Assembly: GCA_047967505.1 (NCBI GenBank)
Contig: CM106540.1
DNA from: Dipteris shenzhenensis
Taxonomy: Eukaryota > Polypodiophyta > Polypodiopsida > Gleicheniales
Length of the DNA: 64,000 nucleotides
Strand: one strand, 5' to 3'
Within the stretch, counting starts at the first letter, position 1; the number at the start of each line of letters is the position of its first letter. The notes beneath the pieces were generated by a model. It did no database searches. It was not told the origin of the DNA and worked only from the letters and a program-made list of their open reading frames with translations. This document shows, one piece after another, positions 42,433-53,451 of the stretch. The translations under genes and the position numbers were made by a program.

Positions 42433-42870
42433 TTGGGTATTCCTTCTATTGTTACACCTAGAGTAAGGAAGACAAGGGATGTTTTGAAAGCACCTAGTAG
42501 TGAGCCTATTTTGCGCAAGTCTACCAGAGCTAGGTATCCTATGGATAGGCTGAAATATGATGGATTTATAGCCATTCACTATGCCTATATGGTCAAAGTG
42601 ATACATGAACCAGAACCCACTTCTTTTGAGCAAGCCATGGAAAAAGAAAAATGGGAGAAAGCCATGGATGAAGAAATGGATGCCTTGGAAGCAAATGCTA
42701 CATGGGAATTGGTGCCTTTGCCTAAATGGATGCCTTGGAAGCAAATGCTACATGGGAATCGGTGCCTTTGCCTAAAGATAAGAATGCAATTGGCTGCAAG
42801 TCGGTTTATAAGGTGAAGCACAATGTAGATGGTTCTGTGAACAAATACAAGGCAAGATTAGTTGTCAAGG
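42433..42870 (+). pseudogene. Copia-A reverse transcriptase N-terminus
   Basis: LRKSTRARYPMDRLKYDGF, EQAMEKEKWEKAMDEEMDAL and, after a 50-bp tandem duplication (42676-42725 repeated at 42726-42775) that shifts the frame, CKSVYKVKHNVDGSVNKYKAR. It then runs directly into the zinc knuckle of copia-B after LVVKGY. Confidence 0.85.
42676..42775 (+). repeat. 50-bp tandem duplication in copia-A RT
   Basis: ATGGATGCCTTGGAAGC... repeated twice with a single T/C difference (42710/42760). 50 is not a multiple of three, so the duplication breaks the RT frame. Confidence 0.93.
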
Positions 42871-42879
42871 GGTACGTGT

Positions 42880-43982
42880 TGAGATCCCTAAAGTCCCAAG
42901 AAAGAGGGAAGTCTCGTAGCAAATCCAAGGCATGGAACATTGAGTGTTACCACTGTGGCAAGAAGGGCCATATGAAAAAGGATTGCTACAAGCTGAGAAG
43001 AGAGAAAAAGGATAAGAAAAAGAATGCAAATTGGGGTGCAAATCAAAAGGAAGAGAGTGCAAGGGAGGACAAAGGAAAACTGAAGATTGAGGATATCAAT
43101 GCAGTCACACATGATAGTGACAATGACATTCTCTTCATGTCTAGTTTATCTGTAGAGTTGCTTACCACTTCAAATGATGCATATTCCCAGGATTGGATTT
43201 TGGATTCTGGTGCTTCATTACATGTTACTCCCCATAGGAAATGGTTCTCCACTTATGACAGTGGAAAGACAGGTTGTGTGCATCTTGGAAATGACTATGC
43301 ATGTGACATAGTCGGAGCAGGTGACATAAAGTTTTCTTTTGCAAATAGGTCTGCATTTATTTTGAAACATGTGAAACATGTGCCTAAGTTGACCAAGAGT
43401 CTTATTTCAGTGGGTCAGCTAGACGATGCTGGTTTTCACACCACTTTTGGCTTTCAGAGTTGGAAAATTCAGAAGGGCTCTATGCTTTTGGCCAGGGGTG
43501 CTAAGTGTGGGACTTTGTATCCCTTACATGTATCAGGGGTATTTGATCATGTTGTTGCAATAACCGAGCAGCCAAGCACTTATTTGTGGCATTGCAGGTT
43601 GGGGCACATGAGCCAGAATGGAATGAAACTCTTATGCCGTTTGGGTTATGTACCGCATTTGAGTTTCTCTGATTTTGAATTTTGTGAGCACTGTCTCTAT
43701 GGGAAGCAGACTAAATCGGCCCATAAAAGAAGGGGAAAGAAAGAGTTTGAAAAGCTTGATTTGGTGCATTCAGATGTATGTGGTCCCATGCCTACACGGT
43801 CATTAGGCGGGGCTGAATGCTATGTGACATTCATTGATGATGCAACTAGGAAAGTGTGGGCTTATGCTATAGCTCGGAAGAGTGATGTCATGACTTTCAG
43901 CATTTCTGTGATACACGTGGGATTAAGAGGGAGCTCACATCCCCTCATACTCCAGAGCAAAATCCAGTTGCAGAAAAGATGA
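42880..43982 (+). pseudogene. Copia-B gag zinc knuckle, protease, GAG-pre-integrase, integrase start
   Basis: Continuous frame that actually opens in copia-A RT (42726) and crosses the junction at about 42870. Landmarks: CYHCGKKGHMKKDC (zinc knuckle), WILDSGASLHVTPHRKW (protease DSGA), VKHVPKLTKSLISVGQL, YLWHCRLGHMSQNG and CEHCLYGKQTKSAH (GAG-pre-integrase zinc site), LDLVHSDVCGPMP (first integrase Asp) and YVTFIDDATRKVW. Near 43910 a deletion removes the second catalytic Asp region; the following residues restart in another frame (GIKRELTSPHTPEQN). The chimeric N-terminus has no biological meaning by itself. Confidence 0.88.
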
Positions 43983-44285
43983 ACCGTACCATTCAAGAAA
44001 GGTTGCAATGCATGCTTTCCAATGCAAGTCTTTCTGGTGGTTTTTGGGCTGAGGCAATGAAGACTGCAGTGCATGTGATCAATAGATCACCTAGTAAGAG
44101 TTTGGATGGCAGTATTCCTGAAGAGGCATGGAGTGGCAAGAAGCCTCTTACTCTCATTTGTGTATATTTGGGTGTGAGGCATATGCACATGTGCCGAAAG
44201 AGCTTCGAAAGAAGCTAGATCCTAAGTCTAGGAAATGCATCTTTCTGGGTTATGGTGAAAGTGGAGAGAGGGGCTATCGTCTCTA
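43979..44285 (+). pseudogene. Copia-B integrase C-terminal half
   Basis: Frame 43979-44218 with MNRTIQERLQCMLSNASLS and WAEAMKTAVHVINRSPSKSL, then shifted pieces with PKSRKCIFLGYGE (44220-44280). It follows the integrase deletion; the Glu of the triad lies just upstream in the other frame (PVAEKMNRTIQ context). Confidence 0.8.
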
Positions 44286-44343
44286 GGATCCAGAAGCAAA
44301 GAAGATCATACGCAGCCATGATGTAGTCTTCAATGAGAAGAAG

Positions 44344-46194
44344 ATGCATAAGGCACCCATGAGGGATGTGGAAATGAGGAGAATCACTTTCCAGGATGCG
44401 AATCCACCTGCATATGTTGATAGACAGCAAGCTGTCCATGCACCAAATGTGCAAGGAATGGTACCAGCAAGTACTCCCATAAGTATACAATCAAGGGTAG
44501 ATGATGGATCATCTATTGGTGGAAATGATGAGCCAAATGTGGCTGATATGTAGGTGGGACAGCAAGCTGAAATGCCCTTGAGAAGATCATCTAGAGTGTC
44601 TAGACCGCCTGATAGGTTTGTTCCATGGGTAGACTATGTGATGCTTACTGATTGCGGGGATCCTTCTTGCTACAGAGAGGCTATGATGCATGAGGATCAA
44701 TGCAAGTGGGAGTATGCTATGCAATCAGAGATGAGTTCACTTATGAAGAATAAGACTTGGGACTTGGTTTCTTTGCCACATGGAAAGAAAGCATTGCCAT
44801 GTAAATGGGTCTACAAAATGAAGGTCACAGGTGATGATGTGCCTAGGTACAAGGCCTGTTTGGTCGCTAAAGGGTTCAAGCAAGAGAAGGGTGTGGACTT
44901 TGATGAGATATTCTCTCCGGTTGTGAAGATGACCACACTTAGATGCATGCTTGGACTAGTGGCATCAGAGGATATGGAGCTTATGCAGATGGATGTCAAG
45001 ACAGCTTTCTTGCATGGGGATTTGCATGAGGAAATTTACATGGTGCAGCCGGAAGTCTTTGAAGAAAAGGGCAAAGAGCATTTAGTTTACAAGCTGAAGA
45101 AGAGTCTCTATGGTCTTAAGCAAGCACCTAGAGAATGGTATCAGAAGTTTGATGCTTTCAATCAGTCCCAGGGTTTTAGAAGGAGTGAAATTGATCACTG
45201 CCTCTACACTAAAAGGGCTAAGGATAATATCCTGATAATCTTGGCACTATATGTGGATGATATGCTATTGGCTAGCAAGAATACTTATGAGCTAGATGCA
45301 TTAAAGGCCAAGTTGCATGAGGCCTTTGATATGAAGGATTTGGGACTTGCAGGTCATATTCTTGGTATGCGCATCACGTGTGATCGGAGTAGGAAACTCC
45401 TTTGTCTTTCACAAAAAGAGTATGTTACAAAAGTATTGCAGCGTTTCAATATGGAGGGGGGGAAAGCAGTGAGTACTCCATTGCCTCCATATGTGAAATT
45501 GAGTCATACAGATAGTCCCAAATCAGATGAGGAAAGGGCCCTGATGGCCAAGGTTCCTTATGCATCAGCAGTTGGGAGTCTTATGTATGCTATGATAGCT
45601 ACTAGACCAGACATTGCATTTGCAGTGGGAGTTGTTAGCTGGTATATGGCTAATCCAGGAAAGAGGCATTGGGAGGCAGTTAAGTGCATCATGAGGTACA
45701 TGAAGGGTACCAAGGAGATGTGCATCTGCTTTGGTAAAGGAGACATGCATGTACTTGGGTACATAGATTCAGACTATGGAGGGCATGTGGATAGTAGGAG
45801 ATCCACTTCTGGTTATATGTTCACCTTTGTAGGTGGTGCAGTGTCGTGGATGTCTCATGCACAGAAGTGCATTGCTTTGTCTACCACAGAGGCTGAGTAT
45901 GTTGCAGCCACAGAGGGTTGCAAGGAGGCTATATGGCTTGATCGGCTAGTGGGAGATTTGGGGATTCATACAGGTGTACCGACATTGCATAGTGACTCCA
46001 TGAGTGCTATTCAGCTAGCAAGGAATCCGGTCTTTCATGCAAAGATCAAACACATTGAGGTCAGGTACCATTTCATCAGGGAGGTACTTGAGGACAAGCA
46101 CATAGAGCTTGTCAAGGTTCATACAGATGATAACCTTGTAGATATGCTAACGAAGAGTCTACCTAGTCGCGGTTTGAGTATTGTCATGTATTGA
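44344..46194 (+). pseudogene. Copia-B reverse transcriptase and RNase H, single in-frame TAG
   Basis: One frame from 44344 to 46194 with a single TAG at 44551-44553. The 44554-46194 part is 547 codons and complete: LRRSSRVSRPPDRF entry, CKWVYKMK, MDVKTAFLHGDLHEEIYM (first Asp), LKKSLYGLKQAPREWYQKF, the active-site box YVDDM, SAVGSLMYAMIATRPDI, and RNase H with DSDYGGHVDSRRSTSGY, CIALSTTEAEYVAA and HIEVRYHFIRE. All RT and RNase H catalytic acids appear present. If the TAG were read through, this half would be functional; the upstream integrase and gag are not. Confidence 0.93.
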
Positions 46195-46249
46195 TGGGCA
46201 TTGGATAGTATGCTCACTGGTTGTTCTCCCTTAAAGGCACATTGTCCTT

Positions 46250-46600
46250 TAAGTGGGAGGTTTTCGGGGTTAAAGGTCACTATGCCTTTACCCCGGTTAT
46301 GTACAATACTCAAACACATATATAAATGAATGAAAAAGAAGATTAGGGTGGTTCTGCACCCACCAAAACTTGTGTGGATCTCTGTTTCTCTCTCTCCCTC
46401 TTCCGTTCTTGCTTCCGTTGAGACCACTCTCAATTTTTGCTGTGCGACCACTGTTTTGTAGGTCGGTGAAAAGTTGCCATAGAAATTGCATCGTATGCCT
46501 ATGCATAGAGATATTGGGAGTGACAGAATCATTCTTATTTCCTGTTGATACAAAATCATCACCACGAAGTGACTGTGTGGTCAAATACCACTTTCATCAG
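46250..46600 (+). repeat. Copia-B purine tract and LTR-like promoter region
   Basis: The purine tract AAGTGGGAGG precedes GTTTTCGGGG, where an LTR would start, although it does not open with TG. TATATAAAT lies at 46319-46327. Two small hairpins occur: TTAAAGG ... CCTTTAA (46233-46254) and CGGGGTTAAAGG ... CCTTTACCCCGG (46266-46297). There is no second copy in the window, so LTR status rests on position only. Confidence 0.5.
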
Positions 46601-46672
46601 TTTTGCAGATTTGCCCTTGTGAGTCAGAAGTTGTGTTTTTTCAGTGACAGAATATTTTTGCAGTGTTGTATA

Positions 46673-47815
46673 ATGGCGTCTAATGCTCTTTTACAGATAG
46701 TCATTGAAAAGCTTGACAAGAACAACTTCCAAGCATGCAAGTTTAGAATGATGAATTTCCTTAAGGGAAAAGGCTATTGGGAGTTCATTACTGGAGCTGA
46801 ACAAGAACCAGTTATTCCTAATGTTCCCAATCAACAGGAGTTGCAGGCATTTAAAGGATGGCATGAGAGAGCCAGTAAAGTTATATACTGGCTGTCTATC
46901 AGATTTCATATTTTATAATTGTGCATATTTAGGATGCAAGCATGCCGAAGGAGGCATGGGATACTTTGACAAAAATGTATAGCACAAATATGCAAGCCAG
47001 GAAAATGCAGCTCAAGTAGGAGTTGCATAATGTGCAGAGAGAAAATATGAGCATCAATGACTACCACATGAAGGTGAAGAAGATTGCAGATGCACTTGCT
47101 TCCATTGGGTCGCCAGTGGAAGATGATGATTTAGTTTCTGTGACCTTGAATGGTCTAAGAAAGGATTATGCACAGTTGTAGACATCCATTGCCATCCATG
47201 CACGGGGGATTCACTAGTAGTAATAAGGAGACGTCACCTGCGTGCAATAAATATATGAAAATTCCCCTTTTCTACCCCCTATTTATAGGACCTTACCTTA
47301 TAAAATGTACCTTCCTTCCCTTATATAACCCCCCTCCCTTACACTCACGTGGTACCATACGATAAACCCAAGTGGACCCCCCGGGCATCCATGAGAATTT
47401 TCCTGATTTTGCGAAGTTGATTGCTCTTCTAATTTCTAAAGAGCAGAGAAATGATGGTGCATCTTCTTCAAGAGGAACTTCAAAAGAAACTATTTTCTAC
47501 TCAAATGCTGGAAGAGGTACAGGCAGAGGTAGAGTAGGCCGATCTAGAGGCCATGGTAGAAATCAAAATATGTAGCAAATTCAAGAGAACCAGTCCTATG
47601 GAGGAGGACGTGGTAACTTTAGAGGTAGGGGGAGCCAAAGAGGTCGTGGTGGATGGCAAAGAGGACAAAATGCAAAACAGCAATGTTGAATGCTACTACT
47701 GTGGTAAAATGGGTCATATGGTTAAAGACTGCTATAAAAAGCAGAATGACATCCTGATTGGAAAATTGCAGCAAGGCAATTATGCATCCTCTAGTAGAGG
47801 GTGATGACACAAATG
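46673..47815 (+). pseudogene. Copia-C gag with MITE insertion
   Basis: Begins MASNALLQIVIEKLDKNNF and YWEFITGAEQEP, the UBN2-type gag head. After a stop near 46916 it continues MPKEAWDTLTKMYSTNMQARKMQL, MSINDYHMKVKKIADALA and VTLNGLRKDYAQL. It is interrupted at 47200 by the MITE and resumes HENFPDFAKLIALLISKEQ at 47386, then a Gly-Arg-rich stretch (GGGRGNFRGRGSQRGRGGW) and the zinc knuckle CYYCGKMGHMVKDC. Stops (for example CTCAAGTAG near 47018) show it is inactive. Confidence 0.85.
47201..47385. mobile_element. 185-bp hAT-like MITE
   Basis: Flanked by the exact 8-bp direct repeat CATCCATG (47193-47200 and 47386-47393). Removing the insert and one repeat restores the gag reading ..AIHENFPDF. 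Terminal inverted repeats: left CACGGGGGATTCACT, right (complement) CCCGGGGGGTCCACT, 12 of 15 matching. An 8-bp target duplication with short G-rich termini points to the hAT superfamily. No coding capacity. Confidence 0.85.
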
Positions 47816-48281
47816 AGCATCTGTTTATGGTGCAGCACATGACCAATTCAATTATAAGTCCAAAAGAAAGCAATGATGTGTGGTATGTTGACTCAGGTGC
47901 ATCAAACCACATGACAGATCATGCAGAATGGATGCAGGATGCAAGGAAAATGGAAAGACCAGGATTTGTGGAGATTGGTGATGATACTACACATCCTATT
48001 GTGTAGATTGGTAAAATTTCCTTGTCTATGCAGGATGGGAAAAAGAAATACATGTCTGATGTATTTCATGTCCTGAATATCACCAAGAACTTGGTTTCTA
48101 TTGGTCAAATGGTTGAGCAGGGCTTGTAGGTCAGATTTAATCCTCATGGATGCTTTGTTGAGGATATGAAAAATAAAGGTTGCTTGATAGAAAAAGGGAA
48201 GAAGAAGGGCAGTATGTTTACATTGGATGTGGACATGCTTGAATTGAGTGCAGCAATGTTTGCACATGGGACCGGTGTAGT
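47816..48281 (+). pseudogene. Copia-C protease and GAG-pre-integrase start
   Basis: Frame to 48006 with WYVDSGASNHMTDHAEWM (aspartic protease), a TAG at 48004, then in frame KISLSMQDGKKKYMSDVFHV, NLVSIGQMVEQ, a second TAG, and KGSMFTLDVDMLEL. It stops at the gypsy-3 junction. Confidence 0.85.
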
Positions 48282-48282
48282 T

Positions 48283-49830
48283 GTAGGAGGTTGGAGGTCA
48301 CATCTCTCACTGCCTTCTCTTGAGCTTAGAGAGCTTGGTTCATGCACACTTCTTCTACCTCCTTCTCATCTATATGTGCCCGAAGTGCCTTGACCTCTAT
48401 GGTGATTGTTTGGAATTGGTCTTTGATTTATGTTGTAGTCTGTCTTTCCAATTCTCTTGCATATTCTTCCTTGGCCAAGCTAGTGAATAGTTTTGACATT
48501 TGGATCATTTGGCTAGCTTGATGTTGGAGAATGACAGATGGTGATGAGGTCTGATGATATTGCTGATACAAATGGTGCCCACGTAGCCATCTCAATGATT
48601 TTGTAGTACTTGGGAGAGGTTGTTCCAATGGTATTTCAGTCCCTTGTGTATAATAGTCATACTTCTCCCCTTGTGGCTCATCGACTGGCATGGCGCCGAT
48701 GGGCGGTTCTAGTACTGATGTAGCCTCAGGCTCTCGTGCCGATCTTTCCTCAGGTTTTGGTTGATGCTGTTGTTAGAGATATATTGGTTGTAGTTGTCCA
48801 CCGAGTTGTAGCATCTCTTAGGGAAATTCTACAATCCCAACCTCCAAAATATGTATTTCTTTTAAGGCAACTGCACTTATCAATGTGATAGTAGGAGAAG
48901 TTGGTGACGGCTCCCATATTGGTGAGAAGGGTATGTCCAACTCCTCAATTGGTTTTGGTCACTGAGGCAGAGTCATTTCTCTTTCTTGTAGTTTTTTTTT
49001 TATGATTATAGCGAATAAGTGTGGAATATTACATTTTTTGCCTAAAGAACCATCTAGTTTCTTTGTAAAGAAGATGACTAAGTGCTGGACCCAATCTTGT
49101 TTTAGCTTCCTACTTAGCAAAACAAATGTGCAGAGTGGAAGGGATCAAGTCCTACCACAATTAACCCCTAGGATTCTGGATAGGAATTGTGTTGCTTCCT
49201 TGAGGCGATGGTTAAGGATTGTGCGAAGCAATATGCCGTCCCTATGGAATAGTGTACCCTTGGTGAGGAGAGACTATACTTCAATAAACTTTGCATCGGC
49301 AGGCCATGTAGGGTATTTGGCACCTTGTGTTGGTAGTGAGAAAGCCCTTTGAATGACTGTACTATTGAGGATAATGTTTAATGGGCTCTGATGTACAGTG
49401 ATTGTACCGTACATGCCAACCTTTGCATTGTTGGAGTGGTAAGAATGGAGAAAGTCCTTGATATATGTGGTCATTGTAGGACTGTCCTCCAAGGATTTTA
49501 GGCTCTCATGCAAACTGCCTAGACCCTTTGCTCTAAGTAAGATGTTGCTTCCTAGGAAAGAGCATAAGTCGATGTGGGTGGCCAAACAAGTTCCAATGAC
49601 TGGGCCCCATCAATGGCTGTGTAGGCTAGTGGTGACTAGGGTGGCATCTGTTCTTTTTGGTCATGCACTAAATTCTCTTCGGAGCTATCGCTCTGGACAT
49701 CAGATGGTTGTGGTCGCCATGGTTGAGAGGATGTAGATGGCTACAAACTCAGGAGGGGGTCTCGTGGTTGAGGCGGTGGGCTCTTTCTACGCATCCTCTT
49801 TAGTGGCGGCATCTTTTCTAAACCTGCATC
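48283..49830 (-). pseudogene. gypsy-3 accessory gene, N-terminal half
   Basis: Third copy of the accessory gene. Frame 49585-49274 covers GLGSLHESLKSLEDS, YIKDFLHSYHSNNA, YGTITVHQSPLNIIL and STVIQRAFSLP. Later pieces at 49200-48960 (LSRKLKQDW and IFFTKKL regions in broken frames) and 48691-48428 (DEPQGE, HHLYQQYHQTSSPSVILQ) follow the gypsy-1 order. It preserves the uninterrupted gctagcttg site that gypsy-2 has lost to the foldback element. Confidence 0.78.
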
Positions 49831-50249
49831 CATGTTCATGTGGTGTACCATTGATCATTAGATTGGTTGGCATGCCGTATGACCTTTCTATGTGTGTGTG
49901 AGAGATCTTATTTTTATACATGCTTTGAGAGTGTGGAATGAAAGTGTGTGGTACAATTATTCATGCAATCATCTATGTGTCTAAGCGAAATCGTGAGTGC
50001 ACGTGACCTAGTAACTAGGTATGGACTAACTATATGCGAGCTATATGCTTTTCTTTTGTTGTTGGGATTCTCATAGGGCAGCTAGAACTTAAGCATCACT
50101 TCTGAGCCCTAGGTCAAAATCGATTGATGCTACCTATATGTGCAAAGATGTACATATGCAAGTGAGTGCTTGTGATACAATCTAATCCTAACTAAGGAAG
50201 ACTTGGTTTCCCAAATCTTCATTTTTGTCAAGGATGGCTTGCGTGTTGA

Positions 50250-51588
50250 TGTAGTAGCACTTCAGTCGGCTCCCGTTTATTGTTGTGTTGAATTGGACTC
50301 CATCCAATGTTTCTAGCAGCACAGCTCCGATGGGATTTGTCTTTCGTACTCAGTAGGGTCCTTGACCTAGATACTTCAGTTTCCCCTTGTGTACTCTGGC
50401 ATTGTATAATAGGACTAAGTCACCTTCCTTGATGTCTTTAGCTTTCAGATTTCTATCAAAACCAAGCCTTTCTTTCGTGTTTTTCTGTTGTCATGGCATG
50501 GTAGGCAACTAGTCTTGTCTTTGTATGCTTCTCCAACTGATAGAGCCCTTCTTGCAAGGATTCATGGTCTCCCATGCATTCCTATACTGCTATGCATAGA
50601 CTTGGTAATACAAATTCGAGTGGGACCATAGCTTCAAGGCTGTACACCAATTGAAAATGTGTATTCCCTGTACTGACCTTGAATGTGGTTCTGTATGGCC
50701 ATAAGGTTGCATTCAGTTTCTCTGCCCAATCAGAACGTTGTGGTTCTTCTACCTTGGTGAGGATAATGCATATTATTTTGTTGGTGGATTCAGCCTGTTG
50801 TCCATTCCCTTGGGAGTAGTAGGGTGTGCTTTTTCTATGGATTACCATGAAGCCAATCAAGCATTCTTGGATTACCTCATTGACAAAATGTGTGCCTCTA
50901 TCTGACCAATTTCAGTGGGGCATCCAAATCGGGTGATCACATTTTCGTATAAGAATCTTGCTGTGCTTCTAGCATCTATGTTTCTGACTGCTTTAGCTTC
51001 AGCCCATTTTGTAAAGTGATTAGTGGCCACAATGATGTAGCATGCATGTGTTCCTTTTGCTGCTGGATGTATGGAACCCACGTAGTCAGTCCCCAATTTT
51101 TCAAATGGTTTTTGTGCAACAACTGTTGTTAGGGGATTGAAGTCTTTGTGTTGTGGTTCAGTAGTCTGTTGGCATACATCACAGCCTTTTACATATTCAT
51201 AGGCATCCGCCCACAATGTTGGCCACCAGTAGCTTGCGAGGAGAACTTTTCTTGCTGTGGCTTCCCCTTGGAAGTGTCCTCCTGCAATGCCTTCATGGAC
51301 TTCACTCAAGATTGGCATGATCTCATGAGGCATTACACATCGTCTTAATATCTGGTCCTTGCCCATCTTGTACAGTTGTCCTCCTGCAATGAGTAGATAG
51401 GATGCAGCCTTTAGAATTAATTTTCTAGCACCTACTGCTAAATTCATTTCAAGGGGTGGTCTTCCTGCCATCAAGTACCCAATGATATCTCCACACCACT
51501 CTGGAATAGCATCTATTTGAAATAGTGTGGCATCTAGTAAGTCATCTTCTACTCTAGTGGCTTCTTCTCCTGACTTGACACAAGACAT
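50250..51588 (-). pseudogene. gypsy-3 RNase H tail and integrase
   Basis: Frame 51588-50872: PEWCGDIIGYLMAGRPP, HEGIAGGHFQGEATARKVLL and CDVCQ (H2C2 finger), KLGTDYVGSIHPAAKGTH (first catalytic Asp), ATNHFTKWAEAKAV. A shift near 50910 breaks the second Asp region. Frame 50860-50582 continues with STPYYSQGNGQQAESTN (catalytic Glu) and WPYRTTFKVSTGN, and the tail (GDLVLLY region) runs to about 50250. Codon 333 here keeps AAG where gypsy-1 has TAG. Confidence 0.85.
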
Positions 51589-51626
51589 GTGATCGGTAAT
51601 CTAGTGTTGGGCACCTTTGCAGACCA

Positions 51627-52701
51627 CTATTTTGAAGTTACTAATAATTTGTAAAGTGGTCTAGCTATCATGGCATTCCGCAATATAAATCTTCTATAAT
51701 AGCCGGCATGTCCCATAAAGACCTGTACACCTTTGGAATTTGTAGGAGGAGGCAATTCCATGATGATTTTGATTTTGTCCATGTCAGTGGCAATCCCATG
51801 CTGAGAGACGATGTGTCCCAAAATAACTCCGTGGGTGACCATGAATTGGCATTTTGTTGGATTTAGGGAGATGCCATACTCCCTGCATTTGATTACTACT
51901 GCTTCAAGACATTTAAAGTGGTCTTGTTTGTTTGAATGGATGCACAAATCATCCAAGAACACCTATAAAATCTTATTCAAAAATGACTTGAAAGCTATGA
52001 ACATGACTCGTTGTGGCCGAGGCATTACAAAGGCTGAATGGCATGACTCTATATGCAAAAATTCCCCATTTTGTAGCAAATGTTGTTTTTGATTGGTCTT
52101 TAGGAGCAATTTTCACTTGGTTATAGCCACTGAAGCCATCCAAGAAGCTATATATTCCAGAGCTTGCCACCTTTTCCAACACTATTTCTATTAAGGGTAG
52201 GGGATAGTGATCCCTAATTGTGGCGGCATTCACATTTTTTAAGTTTACATATATTCTGAGCTTCTTGTTGCATTTAGGCACAATGATGATGGGTGAAACC
52301 CAATCAGTGTGCTCTATCTCGTCGATGAATCTGGCATCTAGGAGTTTTTCCAGGTCATCATAAACCATGGTTCCATACTTAGGATTTGTGCAATAAGGTC
52401 CACATACCTTAGGGTGAGCACCTTCCCTTATGGGTATCATGTGTACTGCCACTTCTGGTGGAATTCCTTTCATCTCTTTGTATGACCATGCTAGGCAGTC
52501 ACGGTATTCCATTAGGAGTGCTTTGAGTTTGGTTTCATCTTCTTGTCGAAGCTGTTTCCCAATGAAAACCAGTTTTTCTTCCTCCCCTTCAAAGGCGAGG
52601 TTTATTGTGTGTGTTTTTGCCGGTCCCTCATAGATTGGAGTTTCTCCAATGCTATCAGTTTCTTGAACTTCAGACTCTCTTAGTGGTCTTGGCATTGACA
52701 T
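51627..52701 (-). pseudogene. gypsy-3 reverse transcriptase
   Basis: Frame 52701-51973 contains the RT entry (CLAWSYKEMKGIPP, HPKVCGPYCTNPKYG), WVSPIIIVPKCNKKLRIYVN, SFLDGFSGYNQVKIAP (first catalytic Asp) and TTFATKWGIFAYRVMPF. After a shift near 51970, frame 51962-51627 has MFLDDLCIHS, where FLDD is the YxDD-equivalent active site, then LGHIVSQHGI and FMGHAGYYRRFIL. It ends at the RNase H deletion (LYKLLV, then RNase H tail). This is the most complete RT of the family here. Confidence 0.9.
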
Positions 52702-52739
52702 GTGCCATGTGTACTGGGTGGCATAGTTGCATTTACTAA

Positions 52740-53451
52740 TTTGTTAGGCTCTTCTTGACTTTCTTTTTCTGAAGTCTCTTGATCGAGCTTCATCCATACA
52801 TGTGGCTTATATTTTTGAAACTTCTTACATTGGGAACTGTGGGGTAACTTTTCCACTACTAAGGTGTTTCCAAGAAGGGTTCATTTGCTGCGCATACTCC
52901 TTCCAGTCCCTTAGGGGACCATTCAAGAAGCGGTGGTTCTGATTTTGAGGGAGCTGGCTTTGCAAGGTACAATTAGATGATCCTTGATTGGACTCATTCA
53001 AATTCATTGAAGTGCTCGGCCTTGGCTTTTTTGCGATTTCCTCCAGCTTTCTTGCGGGATCTTCTGCTGTTATTCAACTATGGAGTTTCAACTTTTGGGA
53101 GCTCGACTGCCATTAGAGGATGCACAATGGCTAAGCCATTATCAAAGATTTGATCTTCAATTTCATCCTTCTTAGCCTCTGTTTCAAGGTCTCAAGGAAA
53201 ATCTGAGCCATCATTGGTATGGGTACCTTCTTCAAGTTCATTATCCCACTCAAGGTCAACCATAAAGAATGGCATCTCTAGATCAATTGGTTCTTCATGT
53301 GGGAGTGGAGGATCTACTTGTAGCACCTTAGCATCTATCTGTGAGAAGATGGGGTCTAATAAATGGAAGTTGTCAATGGTTGCCAATGTTTGTATCCAGT
53401 TATTTACATTGCTTTGTGAGTCACCCGCTATGGCATGCTATTGCGAGGGAG
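52740..53451 (-). other. gypsy-3 linker between protease and RT
   Basis: Low-conservation stretch with short acidic frames (for example 53386-53192, VDLEWDNELEEGTHTND). The same stretch is seen in gypsy-2 at 40590-41010, so it is element sequence. Confidence 0.6.

Larger units (their letters stand above)
41013..42870 (+). mobile_element. Copia-A, truncated both sides
   Basis: Plus-strand copia running from the end of the protease/GAG-pre-integrase region (41015; DVFHVPNITKNLVSVGQ in broken frames) through integrase to the first RT block (42870). It is cut at 41012 by gypsy-2 and at about 42870 by copia-B. The first 250 bp are about 93% identical by eye to 48030-48281 of copia-C, so both belong to one family. 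Confidence 0.85.
42871..46600 (+). mobile_element. Copia-B, 5'-truncated, with downstream LTR-like sequence
   Basis: Starts inside gag just before the zinc knuckle, continues through protease, integrase (with an internal deletion near 43910), RT and RNase H (to 46194), a purine tract (AAGTGGGAGG, about 46250-46259) and LTR-like sequence with a TATA box (46319-46327). The 5' LTR and capsid part of gag are missing. The RT/RNase H frame is by far the best preserved copia pol in the window. Confidence 0.85.
46601..48281 (+). mobile_element. Copia-C, 5' half (gag, protease), truncated by gypsy-3
   Basis: Plus-strand copia starting with a leader and gag ATG (46673), through UBN2-type gag, zinc knuckle, protease and the GAG-pre-integrase region, ending at 48281 (..CATGGGACCGGTGTAGTTG) where gypsy-3 begins. 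Same family as copia-A. A 185-bp hAT-like MITE sits in gag. Confidence 0.85.
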
